Positions 33,649-42,424 are shown, counted from the stretch's first letter. The stretch is DNA of 64,000 bases from OFTM291 sp041741375 (GCA_041741375.1 JBGSKF010000116.1:1-64000); one strand, 5' to 3'. Translations and numbers: made by a program. Notes: generated by a model from the letters alone, not told the origin.

Positions 33649-34160
33649 GGGACGTGCGAAGTGTGAAGTGTGAAGTCTGACGTTTGAAGTTTCCTCCGCC
33701 GACAGAGCCGGAACCCAACTGGGTGTCTTCAGGCTTGGCATGGGTTCATTTTCAGCTGGAGCGCCTCTCCTACTCCCCGACAGCCAGCCACAAGAAGCAC
33801 AAAAGGCACAAGACCACCACCCCGAGCGCCCATGCCCACCGCGCCCCCGGACGCAGACCGCAGGTGACACAGATGACCCAGAGGAGTCCTCCCCAGACCG
33901 GTCCCGCGTCGAGTCGGCGGGGGGGGGGGAGGCTCGGTGTCATCTGCGTCATCGGAGGGTTCCGCCCCTTTCGCGACGGCGAGACCCCCTCCGGGTGTCG
34001 CCAGAGGCCCCGTTCGGCCACGGCGCTCCGCGACTCGAAAACACCAGATACCTCAAAGTTGGATGCCTTCCCAAACGCCGTCACACACGCTGCCCGTAAG
34101 GGTTTCCGGGCGTCGCCCAAAATATTGGTGCTTTTTGTGTTCAAACTTGTCCGTAAGAGA
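33649..34160. repeat. Non-coding repeat-bearing gap between convergent operons
   Basis: Contains a GAAGTGT-type heptamer array (about 33656-33694), an AAGCACAAAAGGCACAAGA repeat near 33793, and GTGACACAGATGACCCAGAG followed by complementary ATCTGCGTCATC sequence near 33863-33951. No credible gene or terminator seen. Confidence 0.6.
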
Positions 34161-34865
34161 CTACCATGTCATGGACCCTGTCATGGGTTGGTACCTCTCC
34201 AGCCCGTCCCGCAGCAACCGGTAACCCACCAGGGCCACCCCCGTGCTCACGAGAACAAGCCCCGTTTCGACCAGAATCGCCGCTTCCGGGCGGGAAAGGA
34301 ACTCTGCGACGCGGGTCTGGTGCGGAAGGAAGGGGGTGACCAGGGGGTCGAGAACAAACAGGAGCCCGAGAAAGACCAGGAAGGGAATGGCACTGATCTG
34401 ATCGAGCCGGAACCGCACCAGAAGGGAGGAGAGCAGGATGGAGAGGGCCGTCATGGCACTCCACGACACGACCGCCACTCCCACCAACCCGGGCCGGGTG
34501 AGTCCCGGCGGGAAGAGAGCCGGGGTAGCAAGGGACCAGGCCACGACGGGGAAGAGCGCCCCGGGGACCATGACGATGCCGGTGGCGATGCACCGGGCCA
34601 AGGCAAGTGTGGAGCGGTCCACAGGCAGGGCCAGGAGGAAGGACATGCTGCCGTCGAGCTTGTCCCGCAGTTGGTTCGGAGGGAGCAACAGGACGAACGC
34701 CAGGCCCATTCCCATCAGGATGATGACCGCGATCTCGCCGGTGGCGCGACCGGTGAGGGCCAGCACGCCGAAGATCACGGCCAGCATGAGCACGCTGCGC
34801 CCGAGTTGGGGGCGCACTCTCCGGAGATCAAGCAGGGTCAGTCGGCGCAATGGGGACGATGTCAT
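34161..34865 (-). CDS. ABC-2 type permease of peptide operon
   Basis: 234-aa inner-membrane protein with about six hydrophobic helices. The motif LRDKLDGSMSFLLALPVDRSTLALAR is typical of ABC-2 permeases that pair with a separate ATPase (for example bacitracin- and lantibiotic-type exporters or immunity transporters). It overlaps the end of the ATPase gene by 38 bp and is the last gene of the operon starting at 38249. Its product should form the transport pore with the ATPase encoded at 34828-35583. The substrate is presumably one of the small peptides encoded upstream, by context only. Confidence 0.82.
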   Translation of the reverse strand: MTSSPLRRLTLLDLRRVRPQLGRSVLMLAVIFGVLALTGRATGEIAVIILMGMGLAFVLLLPPNQLRDKLDGSMSFLLALPVDRSTLALARCIATGIVMVPGALFPVVAWSLATPALFPPGLTRPGLVGVAVVSWSAMTALSILLSSLLVRFRLDQISAIPFLVFLGLLFVLDPLVTPFLPHQTRVAEFLSRPEAAILVETGLVLVSTGVALVGYRLLRDGLERYQPMTGSMTW

Positions 34866-35583
34866 GGTCCTCCAGCAGGGAGCGGATGGCGGCGATCCCG
34901 GTCAGGCCGGGATACCGTGCGGCGAGAGCGTGACGTGACACATCGTGGACCAGGCGGCCTCCGTGGAGGACAAGGATCCGGGTGGCGAGGAGGTCGACAT
35001 CCTCGACCAGGTGGGTGGAATACACCAGGAGACGGTTTCCCTCGGCGGGGCAGACCGTCTCCAACAAGCGAACCAGTTCGCCCCGGACCACCGGGTCGAG
35101 TCCGGTGGTCGGTTCGTCGAGGAGGAGAATCGGAGGACGGAACGCCTCCGTGCAACAGAACCCGAGCTTGACCCTCATCCCCCGGGAAAGGGCGGCGAGC
35201 GGCGTGTCCCAGGGGAGGGCCATCCGGGTGCGAAGCTGATCCATCCATTGAGGGTCCCAGGTGGGATAGAATCCCGCCAGGAACTCGCTGTGCTCCCGGA
35301 CCGTCATCCACCCGAACCCGGGCATCTGGTCCGGGAGAAATCCCACACCGTGCCGGTCGGACCGGGCGATGGTGCCCACCGGGCGACCGCTCCAGTTCAC
35401 CTCACCCTGATTCTGGGGGAGATGCCCCGCCATTCCCAGCAACATCGTGCTCTTGCCGGCCCCATTGGCGCCGAGCAACGCGACACGCTCCCCCGGGGCG
35501 AACGCGAGTGTCACGGGGCCCAGGGTGAAGGCCCCGCGGGTGACGGTGAACTGATCGAGGGCGAGAAGGGGGGTGTGTGTCAT
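34828..35583 (-). CDS. ABC transporter ATP-binding subunit of peptide operon
   Basis: 251-aa nucleotide-binding protein. Walker A GANGAGKST (about 41-49), signature LSRGMRVKLGFC, Walker B ILLLDEPTTGLDP and the switch His (YSTHLVEDVDL) are all present. The ATG overlaps the TGA of the preceding membrane-protein gene (ATGA). The signature motif reads LSRGM rather than LSGGQ, a small departure that is frequent in ABC-2 type exporters. Together with the 34161-34865 permease it makes a two-part exporter or immunity pump. Confidence 0.9.
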   Translation of the reverse strand: MTHTPLLALDQFTVTRGAFTLGPVTLAFAPGERVALLGANGAGKSTMLLGMAGHLPQNQGEVNWSGRPVGTIARSDRHGVGFLPDQMPGFGWMTVREHSEFLAGFYPTWDPQWMDQLRTRMALPWDTPLAALSRGMRVKLGFCCTEAFRPPILLLDEPTTGLDPVVRGELVRLLETVCPAEGNRLLVYSTHLVEDVDLLATRILVLHGGRLVHDVSRHALAARYPGLTGIAAIRSLLEDHDIVPIAPTDPA

Positions 35584-36248
35584 GTGCCAGCCAGGCTCCG
35601 AAGAAGACCGACGCCGAGGGAGAGAATCCAGAGCAGGAGGGCCACCGCCACCCCCGCCCGCCGGGACGTATGCGTCACGATGGGGATCCCCGCACTCAGG
35701 AGAAGAAACCACCCCAGATGGAAAAGCGAAAGGTGGGAGACCAACGTCTGCATGAGGGGACCGTCCGGTGTGATCAGGAGATCGAGTCCCGTCGGGATCA
35801 GGAGATCCCGCGGGGAGTGCAGTCGGCCGGGCCCCAGGATCCGGGCCGTCACCGCGATCACCGCCCCCTGGAGGGCCAGGATGATCTCACCATAGAGCAG
35901 CAGGGAGAAGACGCCCCGGGTTCTCACCGGATGGCCGCCGAGGGTCAGGACACTCCAGACCACCCCGGTGGCCACCCCGGCTCGGAGGAGGGCCAGGATC
36001 GGGGAGAGAAGGCCCAGAATCAGAAACCAGGTGCGCAGGCCGGCCACCACCGCCGGGGGACTCTCCCGGAAGGCGTACGGAATGAGAGTTCCGGTGAGGA
36101 GGGCGGCGCTGGTGAGCAGAAACGCAACCAGGAGGAGGGGCAGCCCCACGGGCCGGATGGTTCCGATCTCCTCCAGCGTCGGGGCGCAGAGTTGCGCCTG
36201 GCGGCGCCACCAGCCTGGAGGGGGGGGAGGACGATGGACCTCGGTCAT
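35580..36248 (-). CDS. Polytopic Yip1-like membrane protein
   Basis: 222 aa with about five hydrophobic segments (starting near residues 37, 63, 92, 109 and 189). The N-terminal PPPPPGWWRRQAQLCAPTLEEI and later HLSLFHLGWFLLLSAGIPIV resemble bacterial Yip1-fold proteins that often sit beside ABC-2 exporters. ATGA overlaps tie it to both the thioredoxin-like gene upstream and the ATPase downstream. Function is unknown; it may be a second membrane subunit or an immunity protein. Confidence 0.68.
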   Translation of the reverse strand: MTEVHRPPPPPGWWRRQAQLCAPTLEEIGTIRPVGLPLLLVAFLLTSAALLTGTLIPYAFRESPPAVVAGLRTWFLILGLLSPILALLRAGVATGVVWSVLTLGGHPVRTRGVFSLLLYGEIILALQGAVIAVTARILGPGRLHSPRDLLIPTGLDLLITPDGPLMQTLVSHLSLFHLGWFLLLSAGIPIVTHTSRRAGVAVALLLWILSLGVGLLRSLAGT

Positions 36249-36838
36249 CGAAGGGCTCCTTCGGGTATGGGTGAGATGGAGGGGAGAGGTGAGGGATCGT
36301 CGAGGAGATGGAGCAGGGAATCGAGTCGGTCCCTCCCCGACACGCCGTAGAACAGATGGGTGACTCCACGAGGGGTCATCACGGCGATCGCGGGGACGCC
36401 TTGCAATCCGAGGTTCCGGGCGATCGCTCCGGTCCGGTCGTGAACGAGGACGCGGGCCAACCGGGGCTGGACAAACCCGGGATCCGATCGCCGGGACACC
36501 ACCACCACCGGAGCACGCTCTGGTGCCCGGCTCACCAGTTCCGTCCAGGTGCGGAGTTCCGCCTTGCACCAGGAACACTGTTCATCCACGTAGAGCAGGA
36601 GGGTGGGTTGGCGCAGATCCTCGGCGCGCCACATTCCCCCCGAGGCCAGAACCCCGGTGAGGGAATCCGCCGGTAGGGGGACGGGGAGCTCGGGATCACC
36701 AGGGCGCGGTGATCTCCGCGTGAGTGTCCACGCCCCTCCCGCGAGCATGAGACCCAGCACTCCCAGGGCCAGGACCCGGCGAAGGGTGGAGGGGGCAGGG
36801 CCCCCTCCACCGCGTGAGACCAGGGCGTCAGAACGCAC
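36245..36838 (-). CDS. Membrane-anchored thioredoxin-like protein (TlpA type)
   Basis: 197 aa. An N-terminal helix (about 20-38) anchors a thioredoxin fold, with active site CSWC at 88-91 in YVDEQCSWCKAELRTW, and the cis-Pro in GVPAIAVM near 144. Secreted TlpA/DsbE-like proteins handle disulfides outside the membrane. It lies immediately after two genes for peptides with CxxC...CxxxC and overlaps the 94-aa one by 11 bp, so the peptides are likely substrates. The ORF continues directly into the polytopic membrane-protein gene via ATGA. Confidence 0.84.
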   Translation of the reverse strand: MRSDALVSRGGGGPAPSTLRRVLALGVLGLMLAGGAWTLTRRSPRPGDPELPVPLPADSLTGVLASGGMWRAEDLRQPTLLLYVDEQCSWCKAELRTWTELVSRAPERAPVVVVSRRSDPGFVQPRLARVLVHDRTGAIARNLGLQGVPAIAVMTPRGVTHLFYGVSGRDRLDSLLHLLDDPSPLPSISPIPEGALR

Positions 36839-37112
36839 CGAGGCAGATTCCTCCGCATGCGAACGCGAGCTCGGGGTTGAACAGCGCGGTCACAACCACG
36901 GCGGCGACCGAGGTTCCTCCGCTCAGAAGGAAGCCCAGGCAGAAGAGGCAGACGGCCTTGGCGAAGGGTCCCGCTCCCACGGTCTCGGGAGCATGCTCCC
37001 GTGCGATACCCGGTCTCTCCACGGCTTGGACCGGGGCTGCTGGTCGGGCCGGGGGAGAGGACATTCCGAGAATGAGGGCGAGCATCCCGGCCTGCACAAC
37101 AGTGTGAAGCAT
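36828..37112 (-). CDS. Small Cys-pair secreted peptide B (94 aa)
   Basis: 94 aa. A leader (about 1-25) is followed by a short polar spacer and a hydrophobic, Gly-rich tail containing C55-x2-C58, then x27, then C86-x3-C90. The companion peptide at 37165-37431 has the same C-x2-C...C-x3-C layout, with no obvious sequence identity between them outside that. A strong AGGAGG site precedes ATG 37112. A GG pair (65-66) could be a processing site, but it lies after the first Cys pair. Together with the C39-like peptidase, thioredoxin-like protein and ABC exporter this looks like an exported, disulfide-stabilised peptide such as a bacteriocin or signal. Activity unproven. Confidence 0.7.
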   Translation of the reverse strand: MLHTVVQAGMLALILGMSSPPARPAAPVQAVERPGIAREHAPETVGAGPFAKAVCLFCLGFLLSGGTSVAAVVVTALFNPELAFACGGICLGAF

Positions 37113-37164
37113 GATGAACCTCCTGGATGGAGTGAAGTTATGGTTGGTGGACAAAAGGTGGTAA

Positions 37165-37431
37165 TCATGTGATCGCAGCCCAGCACATTCCAACGCATCC
37201 GGCCACCACCAGGGCGGAGCCTTCGGTGAATGCGGCTGCCAGGACTGCCCCCCATCCTCGCAACCCGAGGATGATCCCTCCGCCGACGCAACCCAGGCAG
37301 CCGAGAACTTCAGGACCACTGCCCTCCACCGATTCCACGGCGGGCGGAGAGGAGGTGGTGTCCTTGGCGGGGAGAGTGGCCACGTAGACGGCCAGCGCGA
37401 GTGCTATGGCAATGGCCCAGTAGTTCAACAT
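37165..37431 (-). CDS. Small Cys-pair secreted peptide A (88 aa)
   Basis: 88 aa. A signal-like hydrophobic N-terminus (about 5-20) is followed by a Thr/Ser/Glu-rich spacer (to about 42) and a hydrophobic Gly/Ala tail carrying C45-x2-C48, then x30, then C79-x3-C83 near the C-terminus. Start ATG 37431 follows GGAGG. The tail contains GGG at 50-52. The same cysteine layout occurs in the next peptide (94 aa), though the sequences are otherwise unlike. Size, layout and neighbours suggest a secreted mini-protein of the bacteriocin type, but no known family is recognised. Confidence 0.7.
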   Translation of the reverse strand: MLNYWAIAIALALAVYVATLPAKDTTSSPPAVESVEGSGPEVLGCLGCVGGGIILGLRGWGAVLAAAFTEGSALVVAGCVGMCWAAIT

Positions 37432-37442
37432 GTGATCCTCCG

Positions 37443-37565
37443 TCAGCGAGGGGTGGTGGATGTGACCGCAGCGGGCTCATGGAGAAAGTCCGTGGACCCA
37501 TCCGGGAGAGTGAGGGCGAGGATGGCCAGATACAGGGCCACCGCGAGTCGCACGAGATCGAACAT
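37443..37565 (-). CDS. Leader-only peptide ORF (40 aa)
   Basis: 40 aa from ATG 37565, preceded by a strong AAAGGAGG. It consists of a hydrophobic helix (about residues 3-20, ending LTLP) and a polar tail (DGSTDFLHEPAAVTSTTPR), with no cysteine. The LTLP end matches the end of the helix in the 88-aa peptide (ATLP), as if it were the leader without the cargo domain. It starts 12 bp after the peptidase stop and 11 bp before the 88-aa gene. It might be an immunity or inhibitory peptide, or a decayed precursor. Too short for routine gene calling; the ribosome-binding site and spacing support it. Confidence 0.55.
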   Translation of the reverse strand: MFDLVRLAVALYLAILALTLPDGSTDFLHEPAAVTSTTPR

Positions 37566-37577
37566 GGGAACCTCCTT

Positions 37578-38249
37578 TCAACGGGTGAGATCCTCTCCCG
37601 GAATGGGAGAGGAGGAGATGCACCCGCGGCATCCTGCGTCGGCGGGGTGCATGACAACGCCGTTCCAACGGCGGGAAAAAAGTGACCAGGGAAGGAGCTG
37701 GCGGCCGCGCAGGGGATCGAGCACATCCACCGAGTCGCCGGGGGTGAGAGCCGCCACCGTGACGAAGTGCCCGGGCCGCATCCAGACGATGAGTGGAGGG
37801 CGATACCGGGCCAGAGCCCGGGGCCCAGCGGCCGGGTTCAGAGCCTTCAGGCCGACCGGTGCGTGGAGTGTGGCAGCCGCCTCCGCGAGGCGCCCGAGCC
37901 GGGTTCCCCGGGGGCCAAGACCGGTCAGGCGGGACAGGCTGTCGAGGGATGGGGAGACCTGTCCGGACAATCGGAGCCAGTTGGCGAGCGCCGCGGGACC
38001 ACAGTCAGTCCACCCCTGCTGCCAGATCATGCCGTCCGAGGGAAGGGGGCGGGCGCCGGCCGCGAGGTCGGTGGTGCGGAGGCTGGATCGCGCACGGGCG
38101 AGGATCCGGTCCGGGTGGAGCAGGGGGATGGCCGCTCCAAGCGTGCAGGTTCCGGCCAGGAGCGCCGCTCCCGCGAGTCGCTGCCACGGGCGAATCGGGG
38201 TGCCGAGCGGGGCGGAAGGGGTGCCGTGCTGAGGATCTGAACGAGACAA
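37578..38249 (-). CDS. C39-like cysteine peptidase, membrane-anchored
   Basis: 223 aa from a TTG start at 38249 that has CGGAGGG five nt upstream; a GTG 30 bp further upstream (38279) is the alternative. One transmembrane anchor (about 23-42) precedes a papain-like domain in which Gln78, Cys83 in WTDCGPAALANWLRLSG, His161 in MRPGHFVTV and Asp178 in VLDPLRGRQ fit the C39 bacteriocin-processing catalytic set. Here the domain stands alone rather than being fused to an ABC transporter. It is the first gene of the operon, ahead of three tiny ORFs, so it may cleave their leaders. Peptidase assignment rests on motifs only. Confidence 0.8.
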   Translation of the reverse strand: MSRSDPQHGTPSAPLGTPIRPWQRLAGAALLAGTCTLGAAIPLLHPDRILARARSSLRTTDLAAGARPLPSDGMIWQQGWTDCGPAALANWLRLSGQVSPSLDSLSRLTGLGPRGTRLGRLAEAAATLHAPVGLKALNPAAGPRALARYRPPLIVWMRPGHFVTVAALTPGDSVDVLDPLRGRQLLPWSLFSRRWNGVVMHPADAGCRGCISSSPIPGEDLTR

Positions 38250-38395
38250 CGTGCCCTCCGGGTGGGCGGCGCAACGCACCGCGTCAACTCGGGGGCAATG
38301 TCACAAAAGAGAGGATGGGGAGCGGGATCCGGGAAACGCGGGGCAGGGCTCTTTCTATGCGGGCCCCCCGGCGGACCAGTCCGGGGGGCGTCCGG

Positions 38396-40138
38396 TCAGG
38401 CTTCCAGGGATTCGAGGCGGCGGAGTCCGAGGCGGAGGGGAATGAGGGTGGCGAGGGCGCAGACCGCGGTGACCAGGAGCAGGGCGATTCCGATCTCGCC
38501 GGTCAGGCCCGGATCCTGGCCGGCCTGGCGGGCCCGGAGCCAGGAGGAGAGGGGAGCGGCCTCGATCACGATGATCGCCGCGAGCACGCTGATCGCGGTC
38601 ATCATGAACATCAACCCCCCGAAACTGGTGGGAATCTGGGCCGCATTCTCGGTGTCAAACTGAGGGTAGAGCACGCCGAAACCCACCGCCATCGCTCCGA
38701 GGGCAATCGTGAACGCGATCGTGGTGAACAGGCTGAGACCCAGCATGAACGGGCTGGCACGCAGGAGGATGTTGGTCACCCCGGTGATCAGGACCGCCAG
38801 GACGAGGAGGGGGAGGGTGCCGATCCAGTACTTGCTCCAGAGCATCCCGCGCATGTCCAGAGGGCTGGAGCGCAGGAGCCAGAGCTGCCGTCCCTCGAGT
38901 GAGATCGACGGAAACACAAACCGGGCGGCGATGGCCGCGAGCACGAACCCCGAGAGCCCCAGGTTGAGGAAGGACACCAGCGTGATCAGGGCGAACGGCA
39001 CCCGCTCGCCGGTGAACAGGGGAAGGGCCCGGATGTTGAAGATGTAGACGATGAGAAGGACCGCCAACAGAATGAGCTGACTCCACTGCGTGGTGTCCCG
39101 GAAGAAGAGCCGGAGGTCCTTGAGCAGGAACTCCCGCCGGGTGGGCGGGAGCCAGGCGAGGAGTCGCCCGACGATGCGGGACATGGTCCGCCCCCGCACG
39201 AAGTTCTCCGCCCCCTCCTGCGCCTTGGAAAATCCGGTGAGGTAGAGACGGCGATGCAGGGTGGCACCCATGACCACGAAGGCCGCCGCGGTGCTCCACA
39301 GCACGGCGAGCGGGAGGGGATCGGCCACGCGGAGCAGCCAGTTCATGATGGCCTGGCTGGCCCATTCACTGGGGAGAAATGGATTGGTCGGAGCCCGGAG
39401 AACCACCAGGAAGTCCACCAGATTGCTGAATCCTTCCGGCCTCACCAGTTGCTCGGGCCGGGCGATCCGGAGGAGGAGAACGATGCCACCCACCGCCCCG
39501 AGAGCCACCAGGCTCAAAAGATCCCGGGTTCGGCGGGCGGGAAACACGTTGACGAGCACCAGGGTGATCGCCGATCCGACCACCGTGGGAAGGATGAGAA
39601 AGGGAGCCAGCGAGGCGAAGGCCACGAAGGGAAAGAGCCATCCTCCCCCGTACACGACCCCATACGCGGTCAGGATCGGAAGGACGAGCAGGGCCACCAT
39701 CCACGAGCTGTGCACCAGCGTCTCGGCGAGCTTGGCCAGGTAGACCCGGAGCCAGTCCACCGGGGCCGCGACGAGGGTGTCGAGGTCCTTGGCCAGAAAG
39801 AAGGTGGAGAGGGCGGTCACCAGGTTGGACAGCAGGAGGACGCCGCTGAACGCCAGCAGGATCAGGCCGAGCACCTTCCCCGCCAGGAGACTTCCGATCT
39901 CCTCCACGGTCCGGAAGTAGTGGACCACCCGCCAGGACACGCCGAAAACGGCCGCCCAGAACACGAGGCAGATGAGACCCAGAACCACCACGCGGAGGAG
40001 GCTTCGATCCTGCCGACCCCGGGCGAGCATGCTCTGCCACTTGGGCACCAGAATGGTCCACAGGTGGGGTTGCTTCGGCGGAGCAGGTGTCGCGGGCGGA
40101 GCCACCGCGTCCGGGAGGGGCACTGTCACGTCAGTCAC
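38396..40138 (-). CDS. ABC-2 type permease, large (12+ helices)
   Basis: 580 aa from GTG 40138 (an in-frame GTG three codons on is also possible). Many hydrophobic helices are spread over residues about 50-570, with the charged stretch LTALSTFFLAKDLDTLVAAPVDWLRVYLAK characteristic of large exporter permeases. Overlaps the ATPase gene by 8 bp. It is the last gene of the operon TPR-transglutaminase-ATPase-permease. The substrate is not apparent. Confidence 0.84.
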   Translation of the reverse strand: MTDVTVPLPDAVAPPATPAPPKQPHLWTILVPKWQSMLARGRQDRSLLRVVVLGLICLVFWAAVFGVSWRVVHYFRTVEEIGSLLAGKVLGLILLAFSGVLLLSNLVTALSTFFLAKDLDTLVAAPVDWLRVYLAKLAETLVHSSWMVALLVLPILTAYGVVYGGGWLFPFVAFASLAPFLILPTVVGSAITLVLVNVFPARRTRDLLSLVALGAVGGIVLLLRIARPEQLVRPEGFSNLVDFLVVLRAPTNPFLPSEWASQAIMNWLLRVADPLPLAVLWSTAAAFVVMGATLHRRLYLTGFSKAQEGAENFVRGRTMSRIVGRLLAWLPPTRREFLLKDLRLFFRDTTQWSQLILLAVLLIVYIFNIRALPLFTGERVPFALITLVSFLNLGLSGFVLAAIAARFVFPSISLEGRQLWLLRSSPLDMRGMLWSKYWIGTLPLLVLAVLITGVTNILLRASPFMLGLSLFTTIAFTIALGAMAVGFGVLYPQFDTENAAQIPTSFGGLMFMMTAISVLAAIIVIEAAPLSSWLRARQAGQDPGLTGEIGIALLLVTAVCALATLIPLRLGLRRLESLEA

Positions 40139-40886
40139 CCAGAATCGCTCCCAGCTCCCGCTCGGTGACCCCGCCGGTGAGCTTGAGGAAGAGCTGCTCC
40201 AGCGAGCCCGTCGCATCGTGCTCCCGGCGAAGCTCCTCCATCGTCCCCTCCGCGATGATGTGCCCGTTCCGGATGATGCCGATCCGGTCGCACATCGCCT
40301 CGGCGATCTCCAGGGTGTGCGTGCTCATCAGCACGGTACCCCCCAGGCTCGTGAAGTGCCGGAAGATGTCCTTCAGCAGGCGACCACTCTTCGGATCAAG
40401 TCCCACCATCGGTTCATCCACCACGATCACCTCGGGCTGGTGGACCAGCGCGCTGGAGATGATGAGCTTCTGCCGCATGCCATGGCTGTAGGATTCGGTG
40501 AGCTCATCCTTCCACCGCGTGAGCTCGAAGAGATCGAGGAGCTCGTCGATCCGGCGCTCCAGCGCCTCCCCCTCCTGGCCGTACAGGGCCGCGACGAACC
40601 GCATGAACTCGGCCCCGGTCAGCTTGTCATACACGTAGGGCCGGTCCGGGATGAACCCCAGCTTGGCCTTGGCCGCCATCGGGAACCGCGTGATGTCGAG
40701 ACCCGCCACCTCGATGCGTCCGCTGGTGGGCTGCAGGATCCCGGCGATCATGCGCATCGTCGTGGTCTTGCCGGCTCCATTGGGGCCGAGAAAGCCGAAG
40801 AGCTGCCCTGCGGGGATGGCGAGATCGATGTGGTCCACCGCGGTGAACGACCCATACTTCTTGGTGAGGTCCGTGATCTGAATCAT
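40131..40886 (-). CDS. ABC transporter ATP-binding protein
   Basis: 251-aa exporter ATPase. Walker A GPNGAGKTTT (about 36-45), signature YSHGMRQKLIIS, Walker B VIVVDEPMVGLDP, H-loop MSTHTLEIAEAM. The helical-domain sequence and C-terminal tail fit ABC-2 drug or sodium exporter ATPases. ATG overlaps the stop of the transglutaminase gene, and its own stop overlaps the permease start. Works with the 580-aa permease. Confidence 0.94.
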   Translation of the reverse strand: MIQITDLTKKYGSFTAVDHIDLAIPAGQLFGFLGPNGAGKTTTMRMIAGILQPTSGRIEVAGLDITRFPMAAKAKLGFIPDRPYVYDKLTGAEFMRFVAALYGQEGEALERRIDELLDLFELTRWKDELTESYSHGMRQKLIISSALVHQPEVIVVDEPMVGLDPKSGRLLKDIFRHFTSLGGTVLMSTHTLEIAEAMCDRIGIIRNGHIIAEGTMEELRREHDATGSLEQLFLKLTGGVTERELGAILGD

Positions 40887-42424
40887 GGAGTGGTCCGGAG
40901 AGGGACGATCTCGTGACCCAGCGCGCCCAGGAGGGGAACGAGGTCGGCGGGGCGGCTCCGGCCCCCTTCACGAAACCGGAGCAGGGCGGGGCTGGCGGGA
41001 ACGACGCCCGTGGCCGGATCGGCGGCGACCCATCCATCGATCCAGACCTCGGTCCAGGCATGACCCAGGAGTCCGGCGGAGGTCACCGCCACGCCGGTCA
41101 CCACCCGCGCCGGAATGTCCAGATGCCGTGCGAGGGTCATGAGCAGCCGGGCCTTTCCATCCGCCCCGGCACGGCCGGCCGAGAGGACACGCTCCGCCTC
41201 CAACGGGGCCTCGAAGGAGGTGTCGGTGGCGATCGCGGTGGAGACATGACGGGCCAAAGCCCGGACCTGTGCCAGGCGGTCCCGGGTTTGGCCCACCACG
41301 CCGAGGGCCAGGGCCCGGAGAGCCGAATCCCCCGCCGCGCCCGGCGAGGGGTAGTGGACCGAATAGCCCACGGGGGACTCCTCCGCATCGCCGGGTGGGG
41401 TGGTGCGCGTGATGTGAAGGACACCCCTTACAAGGCGTTGACGCCCTCCCTCCAGGGACCGGGTGAGGGAGGGGAACATCGGCACCAGGGAGCGTCCCCA
41501 GGTGATCCCGAGGAGGACCGCCACGGTGTCCCCCGGGGCGAGGGAAGCGCCGGAGCCGAGCCAGGAGCGGCTTCCCGCCGGGTCGTGGACCACGGGACCG
41601 GTCTCCGCAATGTCGCGCTGGTAGTTGTTGCGCGCGATCTCGAACGCCGTGCGCTCCCACGACATCCCGAAGCCGTGCTGGATGGCCAGCGGATTGCCCC
41701 GATCATCCACCCAGGTTGTCATCGGGAGCCCGTGGGCCGCGTGATCAAGACGCCAGCCACGAATGGTCACTCGGGTGGCGGGGATCCAGGTGCCCTGTGG
41801 GTCCCGGTCCGCGCTGTCCACCACCACGAACGAGGACTCCGCCGCCACCGTCACCCGGTCGAGGCGGAAGCTCCGGTCCGCGGGGTCGAACACGAGGCGG
41901 GACATCGAGCGTCCGGAGGAGAGTCGGTCGGTGAGCACCATCTGATGAGGTAGGGCGGAGGCGGGAGTAAACGGTTCGGGAGAGGTGAGGGTCACCGGGG
42001 GGCCGGCGGGGGCGTCCATCGGAGCGGCCACCGTGACCACCAGCTCCGAACCGACGGAATCCGTGGTGGCAAAATACCGGGCTGACTGACCCGCCTGACT
42101 CTGCGTGGCCTCCACCGTCTGGACCACCAGGGTACGGCTGAATCCGCTCGACCCCCGGTAGCCCAGACGGATCGGTGTGCCGGCCACGCGCAGATCGAGG
42201 GACAGGGTTTCGTTGAGATGCCAGGTGTGCTCCGTCGTGTCCGCCGAGAGTGACCCGATCCCGGCCTGTCGGGACCCCAGCATCACCGTGTAGAACCCGC
42301 TGAACGGGGCCAGTCGTTGCCCGGCTGCCTCGAGGTTCTGACGGGAGTTCATGCTGCGCACTCCGAGCCACCCCAGGGAAGCGGCCCAGGCCAGCAGGAT
42401 CACGGCTCCGGCGACCTGCCTCAT
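40883..42424 (-). CDS. Transglutaminase-fold protein, catalytic Cys absent
   Basis: 513 aa. One N-terminal membrane anchor (about 5-22), then a long beta-rich region and a C-terminal transglutaminase-like core (about 380-475). The core helix reads AGADGKARLLMTLARHLDIPARVVTG, where active enzymes have a Cys four residues before the A-x-L-L; here Ala421 stands there. His455 (GHAW) and Asp469 (ADPATG) are present. The protein is therefore probably a non-enzymatic or altered transglutaminase fold, and may bind peptides or cell-wall components. Coupled by ATGA overlaps on both sides within the ABC operon. Confidence 0.82.
   Translation of the reverse strand: MRQVAGAVILLAWAASLGWLGVRSMNSRQNLEAAGQRLAPFSGFYTVMLGSRQAGIGSLSADTTEHTWHLNETLSLDLRVAGTPIRLGYRGSSGFSRTLVVQTVEATQSQAGQSARYFATTDSVGSELVVTVAAPMDAPAGPPVTLTSPEPFTPASALPHQMVLTDRLSSGRSMSRLVFDPADRSFRLDRVTVAAESSFVVVDSADRDPQGTWIPATRVTIRGWRLDHAAHGLPMTTWVDDRGNPLAIQHGFGMSWERTAFEIARNNYQRDIAETGPVVHDPAGSRSWLGSGASLAPGDTVAVLLGITWGRSLVPMFPSLTRSLEGGRQRLVRGVLHITRTTPPGDAEESPVGYSVHYPSPGAAGDSALRALALGVVGQTRDRLAQVRALARHVSTAIATDTSFEAPLEAERVLSAGRAGADGKARLLMTLARHLDIPARVVTGVAVTSAGLLGHAWTEVWIDGWVAADPATGVVPASPALLRFREGGRSRPADLVPLLGALGHEIVPLRTTP

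Noticed and set aside
34161..38249. A lantibiotic or lasso peptide cluster
   Set aside because: No LanB/C/M, B/C cyclase or radical SAM genes nearby.
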